This document shows, piece by piece, positions 24,932-33,423 of a stretch of 64,000 bases of DNA (positions are counted from its first letter, which is position 1; each line of letters opens with the position of its first letter). A program made the position numbers and the translations under genes. Where the stretch lies: NCBI RefSeq assembly GCF_051131155.1, contig NZ_CP159508.1, positions 4,092,001 to 4,156,000 of the forward strand, in the 5' to 3' direction. Below the pieces are notes generated by a model that worked only from the letters and a program-made list of their open reading frames with translations, had not been told where the DNA came from and made no database searches. The stretch comes from Pseudanabaena minima (GTDB taxonomy: Bacteria; Cyanobacteriota; Cyanobacteriia; Pseudanabaenales; Pseudanabaenaceae).

Positions 24932-26449
24932 TTAATCATCATCTTTTTTCTTACCACCTTTTTTTGAAGGAAGTTCGCGTTTCGAGGATGGGGTTAATCG
25001 CTCATCAGGTCTGAGTTCCAGCGCTTTAGAAAAAGCTGCGATCGCCTCATTTTCACGCCCCATACTTCTCAGTAATAAGCCCTTTGCTCCCCAAGCATCG
25101 GCACTATTGGGATCTAACTTTATAGCTTCTTCTACTTTTGCCAGAGCTTCCTGAGGTTTGTTATTGCGATTAAGAATCAAGGCTTGGGCAAGTAACTCCT
25201 CAACAGATAAAGGCTTTGGGGTTGCAGTCGATGATGCTGTAACTGGAGGTGTCGATGCGATCACCGTTGGGGTTGCAGTCGATGATGCTGTAACTGGAGG
25301 TGTCGATGCGATCGCCGTTGGACTCGGTAAGTTGGAAACTACGGGATTATTAACAACTTCAGGTGCATTTCTCGCAGTTTTGCTGATGATTGCCATGATC
25401 ACTACCAGCAGCAAAGCAAAGCCTCCAGTGACCCAAACCCAAATAGGAAATGATTTGCGCGACGAGGACTCTTGGAAGGCGACAGTGTGAGGGTCTCTAT
25501 AGGAAGAATCGCCTTGAGAACCTGCTGCTTGCGTAGCAACCTGTGACGACGTGATGATAGTTGCGGCGTTGTTAGTCATATTGCTGGCGCTAACGACAGT
25601 TGGCAAATCATGCTCGGTAACATTGGGCAGAGAGGCGATCGCTTTTAGTACTTCTGAAGCGGTCTGATAGCGTTGACGGAAATCGTAACGCACCATTTTG
25701 TCGAGAATATCTAGAAATTGCGGGGAGTAATTACCCTGTAAGCGATCGCGCCAAACCAGTTCCGCCGTTTCAGGATGTTCACCAAACAGGCGTGGCTCTG
25801 CGCCAGTAATTGCTTGGATTGCCATCATCCCTACCGCATAAATGTCACTACTAAAACGCGGCTTGCCATTAAGTTGCTCGATGGGCATATACCCAGGGGA
25901 ACCAATCGCGATCGTCAGATTTGTATTACCTTGCGGATCAACTGCCAAACTACCAATTTCTTTAACTGCACCAAAATCGATCAAAACAATTTTGCGATCG
26001 CTGTTACGGCGAATTAAGTTGGCTGGTTTGATATCACGATGGACAACATTGCGCTCATGCACATATACCAGTATTTCTAAAACCTCTTTGAGCAAGGCGA
26101 TCGCCACCGCTTCAGGAGATCGCTTGCCATTACCAATCTCCTGCGTGAGATCCGTACCATCAGCAAATTCTTGGACTAAATAAAATTCTTCGCCTTCCTG
26201 AAAGTGGGCAAGTAAACGTGGAATGCGATCGTGGGAGCCTAAAGAATAAAGCATCTCGGCTTCTTGATCGAAGAGACGCTTAGCAGTTTCCAACACAAAA
26301 GGCTCATGGGATAAAGGCTTAAGTTGCTTCACCACACAGGTAGGATGCGTTGGCAAATCAATATCTTCAGCCAGATATGTCTGACCGAAGCCACCACCAC
26401 CGAGGTGACTAATAATTTTGTAATGTCCTCTAAGTATGGTGTCTAGCAC
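24932..26449 (-). CDS. Hanks-type Ser/Thr protein kinase with C-terminal TPRs
   Basis: A 505-residue membrane kinase. The N-terminal domain has the glycine loop LGGGGFGQTYLAED, the VVKQLKP lysine, HRDIKPANLIRR (catalytic loop), LIDFGAVKEIG (DFG) and SPGYMPIEQLNG, so it looks catalytically complete. One membrane segment (about 338-360, FPIWVWVTGGFALLLVVIMA) is followed by a Thr/Pro/Ser linker with two exact 17-residue repeats (VIASTPPVTASSTATPT, period 51 bp at about 25221-25322). Two TPR units then lead to a strongly basic Lys/Arg tail. Substrates are unknown. The start at ATG 26449 gives MLDTILRGHYKI, the usual N-terminus for this cyanobacterial kinase class. A second kinase of the class is encoded at 59796. 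Confidence 0.92.
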   Translation of the reverse strand: MLDTILRGHYKIISHLGGGGFGQTYLAEDIDLPTHPTCVVKQLKPLSHEPFVLETAKRLFDQEAEMLYSLGSHDRIPRLLAHFQEGEEFYLVQEFADGTDLTQEIGNGKRSPEAVAIALLKEVLEILVYVHERNVVHRDIKPANLIRRNSDRKIVLIDFGAVKEIGSLAVDPQGNTNLTIAIGSPGYMPIEQLNGKPRFSSDIYAVGMMAIQAITGAEPRLFGEHPETAELVWRDRLQGNYSPQFLDILDKMVRYDFRQRYQTASEVLKAIASLPNVTEHDLPTVVSASNMTNNAATIITSSQVATQAAGSQGDSSYRDPHTVAFQESSSRKSFPIWVWVTGGFALLLVVIMAIISKTARNAPEVVNNPVVSNLPSPTAIASTPPVTASSTATPTVIASTPPVTASSTATPKPLSVEELLAQALILNRNNKPQEALAKVEEAIKLDPNSADAWGAKGLLLRSMGRENEAIAAFSKALELRPDERLTPSSKRELPSKKGGKKKDDD

Positions 26450-26559
26450 ATTTTATCTATTTGTTTTCTAGGTGGTGATTGGAAATTTAAGGTCATTATA
26501 AGGCTTAGATCTCCGAATACAAGGGGATTAAGCAATATGTCGCAACTATAAATGCTCCA

Positions 26560-26598
26560 AAAAATAGCAGGAGGTGCTTCGTACCTCCTGCTATTTTT
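26560..26598. repeat. Palindrome upstream of the kinase gene
   Basis: Arms AAAAATAGCAGGAGGT around GCTTCGT. The 26450-26755 gap holds this and the next palindrome. Confidence 0.85.
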
Positions 26599-26616
26599 AT
26601 AGCGATCTCATGTTTT

Positions 26617-26673
26617 AACGTCATTTCGCCATTTGCGTCGTGCTTCGCACGACGCAAATGGCGAAATGACGTT
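26617..26673. repeat. Palindrome of the CCATTTGCG family
   Basis: Arms AACGTCATTTCGCCATTTGC plus GTCGTGC around TTC. The inner CGCCATTTGCG...GTGCTTCGCAC part is shared with 13656, 40013, 58494 and 62557; the outer AACGTCATTT is not. Confidence 0.9.
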
Positions 26674-26755
26674 GTTTTAATTTCGACTTTTGTGATGTAT
26701 TTGTGCAAACATTTGCTAGTATAGAAATCGCTCTTTGAGCAAACGAGCAAATTTA

Positions 26756-26827
26756 GGGTGACTGGCGCAGTGGTAGCGCATCGGACTCTTAATCCGCTGG
26801 CCCTGGGTTCGAATCCCAGGTCACCCA
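26756..26827 (+). tRNA. tRNA-Lys(CUU)
   Basis: A 72-nt cloverleaf: acceptor GGGTGAC/GTCACCC, D-stem GCGC/GCGC, anticodon loop CTCTTAA with anticodon CTT, T-arm CTGGG-TTCGAAT-CCCAG, discriminator A and no encoded CCA. The top pair of the anticodon stem (T27-C43) is a mismatch. It reads AAG codons. Confidence 0.93.
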
Positions 26828-26837
26828 TTAACAAGAT

Positions 26838-26870
26838 TTAGAGGTACGTCGCTAAGCGACGTACCTCTAA
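26838..26870 (+). terminator. Hairpin downstream of tRNA-Lys
   Basis: Perfect arms TTAGAGGTACGTCGC around TAA, followed by GTTTTTGTTG; 10 bp after the tRNA. Likely terminator. Confidence 0.8.
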
Positions 26871-26885
26871 GTTTTTGTTGTAGTG

Positions 26886-26931
26886 CATCAAGGCTTTTGA
26901 AAGCGTCGTGACGCTTTCAAAAGCCTTGATG
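26886..26931. repeat. Palindrome, about 21-bp arms
   Basis: Arms CATCAAGGCTTTTGAAAGCG with a small centre, 16 bp after the tRNA terminator hairpin. Confidence 0.8.
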
Positions 26932-26970
26932 GGGTTTATATAGCTATAGCCACCTGTATCAGAACAAAGC

Positions 26971-27025
26971 AAAACCCAAATAGTGTGAGGCGGCGCTTCG
27001 CGCCGCCTCACACTATTTGGGTTTT
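26971..27025. repeat. Palindrome of the AAAACCC-frame family
   Basis: Arms AAAACCCAAATAGTGTGAGG plus CGGCGC around TTC. Flanks TAGCTATAGCCACCTGTATC and ATGTCCTAACAAGAATGACG are nearly those of 13734. One arm position differs from that copy (AATAGTGTG here, AATAATGTG there) and the opposite arm carries the matching change. Confidence 0.92.
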
Positions 27026-27064
27026 ATGTCCTAACAAGAATGACGACTGCTCTAGCTGTGTCGC

Positions 27065-27096
27065 AAAAGAGGAAGAGCGATCGCTCTTCCTCTTTT
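27065..27096. terminator. Palindrome after acsF centred on a HIP1 site
   Basis: A perfect 32-bp palindrome, arm AAAAGAGGAAGAGCGA, with GCGATCGC exactly at the centre and no loop. It ends 6 bp before the acsF stop on the minus strand and probably terminates acsF. Confidence 0.75.
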
Positions 27097-27101
27097 GGTG
27101 A

Positions 27102-28181
27102 TTAGAGAACTACACCCTTAGGAGCAGGAATAGAAGGTTGTAAATACATGGTCAGGAACTGTAAACCGTTATTGGCAAGGTAAGGAAGTTTCTGAATCTT
27201 CTTCAACCACTCAGGAGCATTGGATTCATCAATTTTCGAGAGCTTGGCATTGTTCTCTTCGCACTTCTTCAGGCAAGCCCAGAACTTAGGATTTTCCAGA
27301 TTAAGAATCACAGGAAATGCCTTTGCAGCATCACGATTGGTTTCACGAAGAACTTCATCGACATACTTTCTGGTATCCATGCCGATGGATTCGTAGAACT
27401 CATTGCGAACACAAATATCATTTAGATACATGGTGGCAAATACTGATAGCAAGAAGAACTTACTCCAGAGATTAGCTCTAATACCCTTGATATTATTTTG
27501 CTCACTGCGGAGAAGCAAGCTACAGAAATCACCGTGGCGGCTCTCATCTTGGCACCAATTTTCAAAGAAATTGAAGATCGGGTAGATTCGATATTCAGGA
27601 TGAGCAAGGAAATGTTGGTGAATCTTGATATAGCGCCAGTAGCCAATCTTCTCAGATAGATAGGTAGCGTAGAAGATAAACTTCGGTGCAAAGTAAACGT
27701 ATTTCTTGGTTTTGGATAGGGTCGAAAGATCAAGTTGCAGATCAAAGTCTGGCATCGCCTTATTCAAGAAACCAGCGTGACGAGCTTCATCACGGCTCAT
27801 CAGGCTAAAAATTTCCGCCATCAGAGGGTTCTTGTCTTTGATTTTGACAGCAATTTCCTTGTATAGCAAAAATCCTGAAAACTCAGAGGTACAAGAGCCT
27901 TCAAGGAATACACGGAAATGCTCTCTTACTTTGGGATCGATATGATTCCAATCTTGGTTGAAGTCAGCAGTACGGACAAAGTGACGACGGTTGTAGTCAA
28001 ATTTAAATTCTTCGAGGATAGCTTCATAGTCTGGCTTCAGATCGAAGATATCCATATTTGCCATTGCTTCAAAGTCAGTAGTGTAGAAGCGTGGAGTCAG
28101 GATCGTTTCGCGTCGGCCAGTCCCGTTAACCTTTTGTTGGTTTGACTGGCTTACATCGGGTTTAGAAGGGGTAGCTACCAT
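27102..28181 (-). CDS. acsF: Mg-protoporphyrin IX monomethyl ester oxidative cyclase (aerobic)
   Basis: Diiron oxygenase that forms the isocyclic ring of chlorophyll, converting Mg-protoporphyrin monomethyl ester to divinyl protochlorophyllide; it is membrane-associated. 359 residues, family length. The diiron ligands are visible in EGSCTSEFSGFLLYKE, SRDEARHAGFLNKA and CQDESRHGDF. LTPRFYTTDF, MDIFDLKPDYEAILEEF and the C-terminal NPKFWACLKKCEENN region are typical. The start at ATG 28181 gives MVATPSKPDVSQ. Many cyanobacteria carry a second, low-oxygen copy; which one this is cannot be told from the sequence alone. Confidence 0.96.
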   Translation of the reverse strand: MVATPSKPDVSQSNQQKVNGTGRRETILTPRFYTTDFEAMANMDIFDLKPDYEAILEEFKFDYNRRHFVRTADFNQDWNHIDPKVREHFRVFLEGSCTSEFSGFLLYKEIAVKIKDKNPLMAEIFSLMSRDEARHAGFLNKAMPDFDLQLDLSTLSKTKKYVYFAPKFIFYATYLSEKIGYWRYIKIHQHFLAHPEYRIYPIFNFFENWCQDESRHGDFCSLLLRSEQNNIKGIRANLWSKFFLLSVFATMYLNDICVRNEFYESIGMDTRKYVDEVLRETNRDAAKAFPVILNLENPKFWACLKKCEENNAKLSKIDESNAPEWLKKIQKLPYLANNGLQFLTMYLQPSIPAPKGVVL

Positions 28182-28383
28182 ATTCTCTGTTTCTTAAATG
28201 CTGAATAAAGGTGGGGATAAATTGCAGTTTAAATACCTATCTGACTGCCTATTTTACGACTAGTGTTTAGTTTATGGGTAGTTATATCTAGAAATAAGGT
28301 TTACTTGTTAAGAAGCGTTAAGCAAGATCCCTGAAGCAAGCTGTGAGATTTGCAACGGTTAGGGACTTACTAACTAAAGTACC

Positions 28384-28463
28384 GATGGCTTCGACTACGC
28401 TCAGCCATCTTTCGACTACGCTCAGCCATCTAAAGTACCTGGGGCTGAGCGTAGTCGAAGCCC
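28384..28463. repeat. GGCTTCGACTACGCTCAGCC repeat cluster upstream of hsdM
   Basis: Two direct copies of TTCGACTACGCTCAGCCATC and one inverted copy (CTGAGCGTAGTCGAAG), the left border of the repeat-rich restriction island. The 386-bp gap between acsF and hsdM holds this, both promoters and nothing else I recognise. Confidence 0.85.
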
Positions 28464-28567
28464 TATTTTTCTCATAAATGATTTAGGAATGCTGTAGCTT
28501 GTTAAAAGGGTGTAAAACTGTTAATTGCCCAGAATTTTTAGACTCAAGCGGATAAGACAGGCAAACT

Positions 28568-30178
28568 ATGATCTCAGGGGAAATTAAAAGTCAAATCGAT
28601 CGCATTTGGGATGCGTTTTGGTCGGGTGGGATATCTAATCCGCTTGAGGTGATTGAGCAGATTACTTATTTGCTGTTTTTAAAGCGCCTTGATGAGCTAC
28701 ATACCCTAGAAGAAAACAAGGCAAACCGCACCAAGAAACCAATGGAGCGGCGGATTTTTCCAGAGGGTAAGGATGATAAGGGACGCGCTTATGATGAGAT
28801 GCGCTGGTCTAGGTTTAAGCATGTCGCGGCGGCGGAGATGTATGAGCTTGTTAACGATCATGTGTTTCCTTTTTTACGATCGCTAGGTGGTGACGGTTCG
28901 ACTTACGCGCACCACATGAAGGATGCAAGGTTTACGATTCCCACGCCTGCGCTGTTGGCTAAGGTGGTGGATGCCTTGGATGGTGTGCCGATGGACGATC
29001 GCGATACTAAGGGCGATCTCTATGAATATATGTTGGGCAAGATTGCCAGTGCTGGGCAGAATGGGCAGTTTCGCACACCGCGCCATATTATTCAGTTGAT
29101 GGTGGAGTTAACTGCACCGACGGCGGGAGATGTGATTTGTGACCCTGCGAGTGGGACTTGTGGCTTTTTGGTGATGGCGAATGAGTATTTGCGATCGCAT
29201 TACCCTGAGATTTTGCGCGATGCCAAGCTCAAGGATCATTTTCACCATCGGATGTTTCATGGTTTTGACTTTGATAACACGATGCTACGAATTGGCAGTA
29301 TGAATATGCTGTTGCATGGTGTGGAAAATCCTGATATTCGCTATAAGGATTCACTGGCTCAGGAACACGCAGGGGATGAAGGGGCTTATACGCTGGTTTT
29401 GGCTAATCCTCCGTTTGCGGGTTCTTTGGACTATGAGAATACGGCTAAGGATTTGTTAGAGATTGTCAAAACTAAGAAGACGGAATTGCTATTCCTAGCA
29501 TTGTTTTTGCGGCTTTTGAAGACGGGCGGACGGGCGGCGGTAATTGTGCCTGATGGGGTTCTATTTGGTTCATCGAAGGCTCATAAGGAACTTCGTAAGG
29601 CTTTGGTAGAAGAACAGAAGTTAGATGGGGTGATTTCTTTGCCTAGTGGGGTGTTTAAGCCATACGCAGGAGTCTCGACGGCGATCTTGTTATTCACAAA
29701 AACGGAGTCGGGGGGGACGGATTTTGTGTGGTTTTATGATGTGAAGGCGGATGGTTTGAGTTTGGATGATAAGCGATCGCCTTTGTTGCCAGATGATAAG
29801 CAGGGGGCTGTGCCTGCTAAACCGTTGACGGATGAGGAGCATTCTAAAAATAATTTGCCTGATGTGTTGAGGCGTTGGCGTTCCCTTCCGATGGCTTCGA
29901 CTCCGCTCAGCCATCGGCAAAAATCTAGCTCCCTGAGCGAAGTCGAAGGGACGGTAAACGAAGCCGATCGCCCTAGAACTGCTCAGAGTTTTTGTGTGCC
30001 GAAGGCGGATATTGTGGCGCAGGGCTATGATTTGAGCTTGAATCGTTATAAGGAGGTGGTACATGAGGAGGTCGATCATCGCGCTCCTAAAGATATCATT
30101 GCGGATTTGGCGAGGTTGGAGGCTGAGATTCAGCAAGGGATGCAGGAGTTGGAGGGATTGCTTACTAGTGTTATATGA
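28568..30178 (+). CDS. hsdM: Type I restriction-modification methyltransferase subunit HsdM, with an in-frame repeat insertion
   Basis: A 536-residue adenine-N6 methyltransferase subunit. The N-terminal helical HsdM_N domain (about 1-130) contains YLLFLKRLDEL. The catalytic domain has the SAM-binding CDPASGTCGFLV, where the family consensus is DPACGTGG, and the target-base motif LANPPFAGS. A C-terminal helical segment (DLARLEAEIQQGMQELEGLL) ends the protein. Residues about 438-467 are the translated dispersed repeat (MASTPLSHRQKSSSLSEVEG and TVNEAD), placed between the catalytic domain and the C-terminal helices. Without it the length fits the family better, so it looks like a tolerated surface insertion. 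First gene of the operon hsdM, GIY-YIG, hsdS, mntA, hepT, hsdR. Confidence 0.93.
   Translation: MISGEIKSQIDRIWDAFWSGGISNPLEVIEQITYLLFLKRLDELHTLEENKANRTKKPMERRIFPEGKDDKGRAYDEMRWSRFKHVAAAEMYELVNDHVFPFLRSLGGDGSTYAHHMKDARFTIPTPALLAKVVDALDGVPMDDRDTKGDLYEYMLGKIASAGQNGQFRTPRHIIQLMVELTAPTAGDVICDPASGTCGFLVMANEYLRSHYPEILRDAKLKDHFHHRMFHGFDFDNTMLRIGSMNMLLHGVENPDIRYKDSLAQEHAGDEGAYTLVLANPPFAGSLDYENTAKDLLEIVKTKKTELLFLALFLRLLKTGGRAAVIVPDGVLFGSSKAHKELRKALVEEQKLDGVISLPSGVFKPYAGVSTAILLFTKTESGGTDFVWFYDVKADGLSLDDKRSPLLPDDKQGAVPAKPLTDEEHSKNNLPDVLRRWRSLPMASTPLSHRQKSSSLSEVEGTVNEADRPRTAQSFCVPKADIVAQGYDLSLNRYKEVVHEEVDHRAPKDIIADLARLEAEIQQGMQELEGLLTSVI
29889..29965. repeat. Dispersed repeat inside hsdM
   Basis: Inverted pair GATGGCTTCGACTCCGCTC and CCCTGAGCGAAGTCGAAGGG, in frame with hsdM. 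Same frame and nearly the same peptide as the copies in hsdR. Confidence 0.9.
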
Positions 30179-30180
30179 AA

Positions 30181-30393
30181 ATTGAGCAATCTAGCTCCCT
30201 GAGCGAAGTCGAAGGGACGGTAAACGTAGCAGATAAGTTTCCGCCGCAGAGATAATTGGTCTGTCTACGTTGTCGATGGCTTCGACTACGCTCAGCCATC
30301 GGACGATCTCTCAGGGAAAGGCTTTGAACTTCGCTCAGCCATCGGACGATCTCTCAGGGAACGGCTTTGAACTTCGCTCAGCCATCGGAATTC
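30181..30393. repeat. Dispersed repeat cluster between hsdM and the GIY-YIG gene
   Basis: One unit CTAGCTCCCTGAGCGAAG...GATAATTGGTCTGTCTACG...GGCTTCGACTACGCTCAGCC, then two direct copies of TCGGACGATCTCTCAGGGAA with GGCTTTGAACTTCGCTCAGC. It fills most of the gap. Confidence 0.9.
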
Positions 30394-30418
30394 TAGAAGA
30401 AATAGCTTAAATGGATTT

Positions 30419-30805
30419 ATGGCGTATATGTATATTTTGGAGTGTGTGGATGGGAGTTACTATACGGGTAGTACTAAGGATTTGGTGCGGCGTTTGTGGC
30501 AACATCAAAATGGGTTGGGTGCGAGGCATACGGCGAAACGGTTGCCTGTGAAGTTGGTTTATTGTGAGTTCTTTGATCGCGTGGCGGATGCTTTTGCTAG
30601 GGAAAAACAGGTGCAGGGCTGGACTCGCAAGAAGAAGGAGGCACTAATTGCTGGTGATACGAATTTATTGCATGAGTTTGCGGCTTGTCAAAATGAGTCA
30701 CATTACAGCCATTTGAATAAACCTAGCTCCCTCAATAAATCTAGCTCCCTGAGCGAAGTCGAAGGGACGGTAAACGAAGCAGATAAGTCCCCGCCGCGTG
30801 GATAA
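30419..30805 (+). CDS. GIY-YIG domain nuclease-like protein with a repeat-derived tail
   Basis: A 128-residue protein. The GIY-YIG domain (residues about 1-80) has MYILECVDGSYYTGSTKDL (YIL...YTG as the paired tyrosine motifs), RRLWQHQNG with the conserved Arg, ARHTAKRLPVKLVY and the REKQVQGWTRKKKEALI region with the catalytic-type Glu. It is of the small UPF0213/YhbQ-type. The last about 30 residues (NKPSSLNKSSSLSEVEGTVN onward) are translated dispersed repeat that replaces the natural C-terminus. It lies between hsdM and hsdS but has no known role in type I systems, so the position may be incidental. Start ATG 30419. Confidence 0.85.
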   Translation: MAYMYILECVDGSYYTGSTKDLVRRLWQHQNGLGARHTAKRLPVKLVYCEFFDRVADAFAREKQVQGWTRKKKEALIAGDTNLLHEFAACQNESHYSHLNKPSSLNKSSSLSEVEGTVNEADKSPPRG

Positions 30806-31410
30806 TTGGTCTGTCTACGTTGTTGATGGCTTCGGCTTCGCTCAGCCATCGGGCGATCGCAATAAATCTAGCTTCCTGAATAAATCTAGCTCCCTGAGCG
30901 CTTGCCCTGAGCCTGTCGAAGGGAAGTCGAAGGGACGGTAAACGAAGCCGATAAGTCCCCGCCGCAGGGATAATTGGTCTGTCTACGTTGTTGATGGCTT
31001 CGGCTTCGCTCAGCCATCGGGCGATCGCAATAAATCTAGCTCCCTGAGCAAACCTAGCTCCCTGAGCGCTTGCCCTGAGCCTGTCGAAGGGAAGTCGAAG
31101 GGACGGTAAACGAAGCAGATAAGTCTCCGCCGCGTGGATAATTGGTCTGTCTACGTTGTTGATGGCTTCGACTCCGCTCAGCCATCGGGCGATCGTATTC
31201 AGTCATTGAGGGATCGCAATAAATCTAGCTCCCTGAGCGAAGTCGAAGGGACGGTAAACGAAGCAGATAAGTCCCCGCCGCGTGGATAATTGGTCTGTCT
31301 ACGTTGTTGATGGCTTCGGCTACGCTCAGCCATCGGGCGGATCTATAAAATAAAGCAGTAACTTGCTCCCTGAGCGCTTGCCCTGAGCTTGTCGAAGGGA
31401 AGTCGAAGGG
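30716..31410. repeat. Array of dispersed repeat units between the GIY-YIG gene and hsdS
   Basis: Four long units, each made of AATCTAGCTCCCTGAGCG, GAAGTCGAAGGGACGGTAAA, GATAATTGGTCTGTCTACG and a closing GATGGCTTCGGCTTCGCTC. The GATAATTGG block falls at 30801, 30969, 31137 and 31284 (spacings 168, 168, 147), with a related copy at 30251. Some units carry an extra insert CTTGCCCTGAGCCTGTCGAA. Within each unit CTGAGCGAAG and CTTCGCTCAG form an inverted pair. No gene is seen in the 643 bp 30806-31448. Confidence 0.93.
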
Positions 31411-31448
31411 AACACACTTGGTAAGAATAATTTAAATGAGAGGCAGAA

Positions 31449-32651
31449 ATGAAGTATAGATTTCCTGTTGAATGGAAAATACAGTCTTTTAAAAAAATTG
31501 CGGATGTTGTCACAGGTACAACGCCATCAACTAATCATCCTGAATATTATGGAAATTCTATTCCATTTATAGGTCCATCAGAATTAGGGGGGATTGAACC
31601 AATTATAAAAAGCACTAAGAACCTTTCAGATGAAGGTGCAAAACAAGCAAGACTTTTACCTAGAGAATCTGTTTTGGTCTGTTGTATTGGCGCAACAATT
31701 GGAAAAATTGGTTTTGCTGGGACGGAATTAGCCACTAACCAACAAATTAATGCTCTAGTTTGCAATAAAAATATTGTTTTCCCTCGATATGTTTTTCACT
31801 ATTGCCAGACGCTTATATCTTTATTTCGACATGAAGGAGCTTCTACAACTTTACCTCTTCTACCAAAAGGACGTTTTCAAGAAATAGAGATACCTATCCC
31901 TCCGATCGCAGAACAAAAACGTATAGCAGAGATACTCGATCGCACTCAGTCACTAATATCAAAACGCAAAGAGGCGATCGCAAAACTCGACACCCTCACC
32001 CAATCCATCTTCCTAGAAATGTTCGGCGATCCAGAATTAAAAGGGTGGCACATAGAAACTGTTAATAATGTAGTTCATCCCAGTAAAGGGTCAATTAGAA
32101 CTGGACCATTCGGAAGTCAACTTTTACATAGTGAATTTGTAACAGAAGGTATAGCAGTTTTAGGAATTGATAATGCTGTTGCCAATGAGTTTCGATGGGG
32201 AGAGCGTAGATTTATTTCTGAGGCTAAATATCAAGAACTAAAACGTTACACAGTTAAGCCCAATGACGTAATCATAACAATCATGGGAACTTGTGGAAAA
32301 TGTGCAATCGTTCCCGAAGATATTCCTCTCTCTGTTAACACAAAACATTTATGCTGCATTACCCTAAATCAAAAGAAATGCTTACCAAGATTTTTACAAG
32401 CTTACTTTCTATTTCATCCAATCTCTAACAGATATTTAGAGCAAACTAAAAAAGGTGCAATTATGTCTGGTTTAAATATGAGTATTATTCAAGCAATGCC
32501 AATTTTTTGCCCACCCCTTGCACTACAAAAAGAATTTGCTCAACGAGTCGAAGCCGTAGAAAAACTCAAAGCAACCCATCGGGCATCCCTTAGCCAACTC
32601 GAAGCCCTCTTTGCATCATTACAGCATCGCGCCTTTAGAGGAGAGTTATAA
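31449..32651 (+). CDS. hsdS: Type I restriction-modification specificity subunit HsdS
   Basis: A 400-residue DNA-recognition subunit with the classic two-fold layout. Target recognition domain 1 (about 1-150, beginning PVEWKIQSFKKIADVVTGTT) leads to a conserved helical spacer (IPPIAEQKRIAEILDRTQSL). Target recognition domain 2 follows (about 195-345, GWHIETVNNVVHPSKGSIRT), then a second spacer (PPLALQKEFAQRVEAVEKLK) and HRASLSQLEALFASLQHRAF at the end. Both domains are intact. It gives HsdM and HsdR sequence specificity; the recognised site cannot be read from the sequence. The start at ATG 31449 follows GAGAGGCAGAA. This gene contains no dispersed repeat, unlike its neighbours. Confidence 0.94.
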   Translation: MKYRFPVEWKIQSFKKIADVVTGTTPSTNHPEYYGNSIPFIGPSELGGIEPIIKSTKNLSDEGAKQARLLPRESVLVCCIGATIGKIGFAGTELATNQQINALVCNKNIVFPRYVFHYCQTLISLFRHEGASTTLPLLPKGRFQEIEIPIPPIAEQKRIAEILDRTQSLISKRKEAIAKLDTLTQSIFLEMFGDPELKGWHIETVNNVVHPSKGSIRTGPFGSQLLHSEFVTEGIAVLGIDNAVANEFRWGERRFISEAKYQELKRYTVKPNDVIITIMGTCGKCAIVPEDIPLSVNTKHLCCITLNQKKCLPRFLQAYFLFHPISNRYLEQTKKGAIMSGLNMSIIQAMPIFCPPLALQKEFAQRVEAVEKLKATHRASLSQLEALFASLQHRAFRGEL

Positions 32652-32719
32652 TTTTATCGATACCAGCAAGACCTATCAAAAAATTGTCAGAAATGACCTA
32701 GTAAAACTTACAGACGATC

Positions 32720-33028
32720 ATGGCTACTCACCAATTGTCAATTGAAATACCCAACGACAAGATCGCCGAATTTTGTAAAAAATACCATGTTCGCAAACTG
32801 TCACTATTTGGCTCAGTACTAAGAGATGACTTCAGCCCAGAAAGCGACGTAGACTTCTTAGTGGAATTTGAAAAAGGCAAAACACAAGGCTTCGGCATAG
32901 TCCGCATGGAGAGAGAGCTATCAGCCATGATTTCTAGAACCGCCGATCTACGGACACCCAACGAACTAAGCAAATACTTTCGTCAAAATGTTTTGTCTGG
33001 AGCCTTAACAATATATGTCCACGATTGA
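32720..33028 (+). CDS. mntA: MNT-type nucleotidyltransferase, antitoxin of a HepT/MntA pair
   Basis: A 102-residue minimal nucleotidyltransferase. The active-site signature GSVLRDDFSPESDVDFLVEF gives the GS-x10-D-x-D pattern near residue 33. In characterised pairs MntA adds AMP groups to the HepT toxin and silences it. The 14-bp overlap with the hepT gene indicates translational coupling. The pair sits between hsdS and hsdR and is probably transcribed with the restriction operon. Confidence 0.9.
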   Translation: MATHQLSIEIPNDKIAEFCKKYHVRKLSLFGSVLRDDFSPESDVDFLVEFEKGKTQGFGIVRMERELSAMISRTADLRTPNELSKYFRQNVLSGALTIYVHD

Positions 33029-33365
33029 CGACCGCACACGTCTACACCATATGCGGGATGCCGCTATTGAAGCAATTAGCTTTATTGAAGGCTACAGCCG
33101 TGACGATCTAGAAAGCGATCGCCGTTCAGTCCTAGCCCTAGTAAAAGCCATTGAAATTATCGGAGAAGCAGCAAACCGAATATCTAAAGATTGTCAAAAT
33201 CGCCACTCACAGATGCCTTGGGCTGACATCATCGGTATGCGAAATCGTCTAGTTCACGCCTATTTCGATATAGATTTAGACATAGTTTGGCAAGTCGCTA
33301 CCCACGATCTGCCGCTCCTACTTACGGAAATAGAATCAATCATTGCATCAGAGACAGATGCCTAA
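33015..33365 (+). CDS. hepT: HepT-like HEPN-domain toxin (DUF86)
   Basis: A 116-residue all-helical HEPN protein with the RNase-type motif RNRLVHAYFDIDLDIVW near residues 77-93 (R-x4-H followed by A-Y), the family's active site and AMPylation tyrosine region. IEIIGEAANRIS is the typical preceding helix. Known relatives cleave RNA when not modified by MntA. Start ATG 33015, inside the end of mntA. Confidence 0.9.
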   Translation: MSTIDDRTRLHHMRDAAIEAISFIEGYSRDDLESDRRSVLALVKAIEIIGEAANRISKDCQNRHSQMPWADIIGMRNRLVHAYFDIDLDIVWQVATHDLPLLLTEIESIIASETDA

Positions 33366-33423
33366 CTAATAGCAATAGACCTGTAATATTTGCTATCCTA
33401 AAATAAAAATGTTAGGGGTCAGC

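Noticed and set aside
26505..26834. Minus-strand frame of 109 codons (MLMGDLGFEPRASGLRVRCA...)
   Set aside because: It is the antisense of tRNA-Lys and its flanks, a classic false gene.
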